NCBI GenBank assembly: GCA_900769325.1
Contig: CAAGGF010000058.1
Location: forward strand, 1 to 6,012
Length of the DNA stretch: 6,012 bases
Source of the DNA: Spirochaetia bacterium
GTDB lineage: Bacteria; Spirochaetota; Spirochaetia; Treponematales; Treponemataceae
Reading direction: 5' to 3'
Shown: positions 4,478 to 6,012 of the stretch, piece after piece
How the letters are laid out: each line of letters opens with the position of its first letter
Numbering within the stretch: position 1 is the stretch's first letter
Program-made: the position numbers and the translations under genes
Notes under the pieces: model-generated
What the model saw: only the letters and a program-made list of their open reading frames with translations
What the model was told of the DNA's origin: nothing
Database searches by the model: none

Positions 4478-6012
4478 TTAGAGATTTTCTTGGATTTTAA
4501 AAAATCTTGCTTTCATCGAAAATTCTTTCGGAACTTTCATCGTCACAAGATTCGTGTGGTCAAAAGCCGGACTTGACCTTACTTCGATTATTTCAGCCTC
4601 GCAAACTTTTTTTCCATTCCGTCCGAGAGCAAAACCTTTTTCGCCTTTTTCAGGTAACGGAAGGAATTCATAAGGAATCGTAACAGTTGCAAAATTTTCT
4701 TCGTAATTTTCGTTCACAAGAAAAATCGCCTGCCCCGAACAATTTGCAACGCACATTCCGCAACCCGAACAAGAACACGGATTTTGAACCTGCGGAAGAG
4801 AAGTTATGCACGAACCGATTTTTATACAGTTCCGTTTACATGATTCCTGACACGGATTGCACGGAATATTCTGCGTACATTCGATTACAGGATGAATTCC
4901 ATTCTGTCTTGTAAATCCAGGAAATCTTTCAATTTCTTCATCCGCGATATAGCCTTTTTCAAGGAGAGTTTCGCTTACAGGAAGACCTTCATCAGTTTTT
5001 GAAACGGGTTTTCCTTTATTCGCCGGAGAAAACATTCCTTGACGAAGACCAGAAAGTTCTTCTTTATATTGAACGGCCAATTCTTCCATTTCCGATGTAA
5101 ATCCCTGTAAAAACGCTGCACGAAGTCCGGCAGTTTTTCCTTTAATCATTGCAGCACTCGCCTCTTCAATTCCGCTTACATCACCTGATGCAAAAATGCC
5201 TTTTACAGAAGTTTCCCCGAATTCATCGACTAACGGAACTTGTCCGCCTTTTTTCGGATTATCTTCCATTTTGCAGCCTGCCATTTTCAAAAGCTGACTC
5301 ATCGGGCTTAAACCGACTGCAACGCAAACTGTATCAGCATCAAAGGAAATTTCTGTGCCCGAAATAAAATTGAATTTTTCATCGATTTTTGCGATTGTAA
5401 CGCCCTGAACTTTTTCTGTTCCTGAAACTTCTTTTATCGTATAGCCAAGATAAAACGGAACTCCAGTGCGTGAAACTTTGCTTGCATGAACACCGTAACC
5501 GCCAATTCGTTTTGAAGCATCAACTACCGCAAGAACTTCGCATCCTGCCTGTAAAAGCTGAAAACTTACGACAAGACCTACATTCCCGGAGCCGAGCATT
5601 ACGATTTTGTTTCCAGGTTTTACGCCGTGAAGATTCATCAAAGTCTGTGCAGCGCCTGCTCCAATTACACCGGGCAAAGTCCAGCCTTTAAAGGGAACCA
5701 TATTTTCTGAAGCGCCTGTTGCAATGACAATAGAATCTCCTTTATAGTGATTAACTTTTCCGTCGTGAATTACAGTCACTTCTCTATCCTGATAGAGCCC
5801 CGAAACAACTGCATCAAGTTTTACTTCAACACCCGAAGAAATTGCATCGTCTAAAAGCATTGAACCAATTTTAAATCCGCGGATTTTTGCCTTATGTTCT
5901 TTTGAACCAAAAAATTTGTGAATCTGCTTAAAAAGCTGACCGCCCGGCTTATGATTTTCATCGAAAACAATTACGCTCATTCCGTATTTTCTTGCTTCAA
6001 TCGCTGCGCTCA
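4478..6012 (-). CDS. NAD(P)/FAD-dependent oxidoreductase with C-terminal iron-sulfur domain, 5' end outside window
   Basis: The large electron-accepting subunit of the dehydrogenase: it probably takes electrons from the iron-sulfur relay onto FAD and then NAD(P)+ or another carrier. The frame stays open to the window edge, giving SAAIEARKYG before the Met at 5980, so that Met is internal and the first GxGxxG FAD motif lies just outside. Counting from that Met: GGQL (13-16), VIATGA (85-90), the second Rossmann motif G130-S-G-N-V-G135, and GIFASGDVSG (261-270), the C-terminal FAD-binding GD motif. This is the HcnB/OoxA-type disulfide-reductase fold. From about 365 a cysteine-rich segment carries C368, C374-x2-C377-x3-C381 and C404-x2-C407-x2-C410-x3-C414, suggesting one or two [4Fe-4S] clusters. 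A PYEFLPLPEKG (436-446) tail domain of the same subfamily follows. The expected Pro after the last Cys of each group is Lys382 and Ser415. First visible gene of the operon; its promoter is off the window. Confidence 0.92.
   Translation of the reverse strand, partial: SAAIEARKYGMSVIVFDENHKPGGQLFKQIHKFFGSKEHKAKIRGFKIGSMLLDDAISSGVEVKLDAVVSGLYQDREVTVIHDGKVNHYKGDSIVIATGASENMVPFKGWTLPGVIGAGAAQTLMNLHGVKPGNKIVMLGSGNVGLVVSFQLLQAGCEVLAVVDASKRIGGYGVHASKVSRTGVPFYLGYTIKEVSGTEKVQGVTIAKIDEKFNFISGTEISFDADTVCVAVGLSPMSQLLKMAGCKMEDNPKKGGQVPLVDEFGETSVKGIFASGDVSGIEEASAAMIKGKTAGLRAAFLQGFTSEMEELAVQYKEELSGLRQGMFSPANKGKPVSKTDEGLPVSETLLEKGYIADEEIERFPGFTRQNGIHPVIECTQNIPCNPCQESCKRNCIKIGSCITSLPQVQNPCSCSGCGMCVANCSGQAIFLVNENYEENFATVTIPYEFLPLPEKGEKGFALGRNGKKVCEAEIIEVRSSPAFDHTNLVTMKVPKEFSMKARFFKIQENL

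Overview
The window is AT-rich, gene-dense bacterial chromosome with six protein-coding genes (two run off the edges) and no RNA genes, mobile elements or CRISPR array. The single-chain glycyl-tRNA synthetase with paired CxxC zinc motifs, the low GC content and the gene types suggest an anaerobic host-associated spirochaete, most likely Treponema or a relative. This is an inference from remembered protein resemblance, not a search result.

Layout. Positions 1-2980 are on the + strand: the 3' nine-tenths of a glycyl-tRNA synthetase gene; an aldo/keto reductase-family gene 6 nt behind it with no clear ribosome binding site; a 148-nt intergenic leader; and a queuosine-precursor transporter (YhhQ/QPTR family). 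Positions 2982-6012 are on the - strand and converge on the transporter with a 1-nt gap. They form an operon transcribed leftwards: an NAD(P)/FAD oxidoreductase with a C-terminal iron-sulfur domain (5' end off the window), a small BFD-type [2Fe-2S] protein, and a DAO-family flavoprotein. The largest stretch without a gene is 2128-2275.

How the genes work together. The left half serves tRNA function: tRNA-Gly charging, and import of the base used for queuosine at tRNA position 34. The altered aldo/keto reductase is probably co-transcribed with glyS. The right half looks like a multisubunit amino-acid, imino-acid or opine dehydrogenase of the HcnBC/OoxAB/hydroxyproline-dehydrogenase/archaeal proline-dehydrogenase type. 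Electrons would pass from substrate to the FAD of the DAO subunit, through iron-sulfur centres, to the FAD/NAD(P) subunit. The substrate cannot be read from this window.

No clearly new system is visible. The points most worth a second look are the aldo/keto reductase, which lacks two of the four canonical catalytic residues and stops where relatives carry a ferredoxin tail; the possible ribosome-site-masking leader of the transporter; and the domain arrangement of the dehydrogenase operon.
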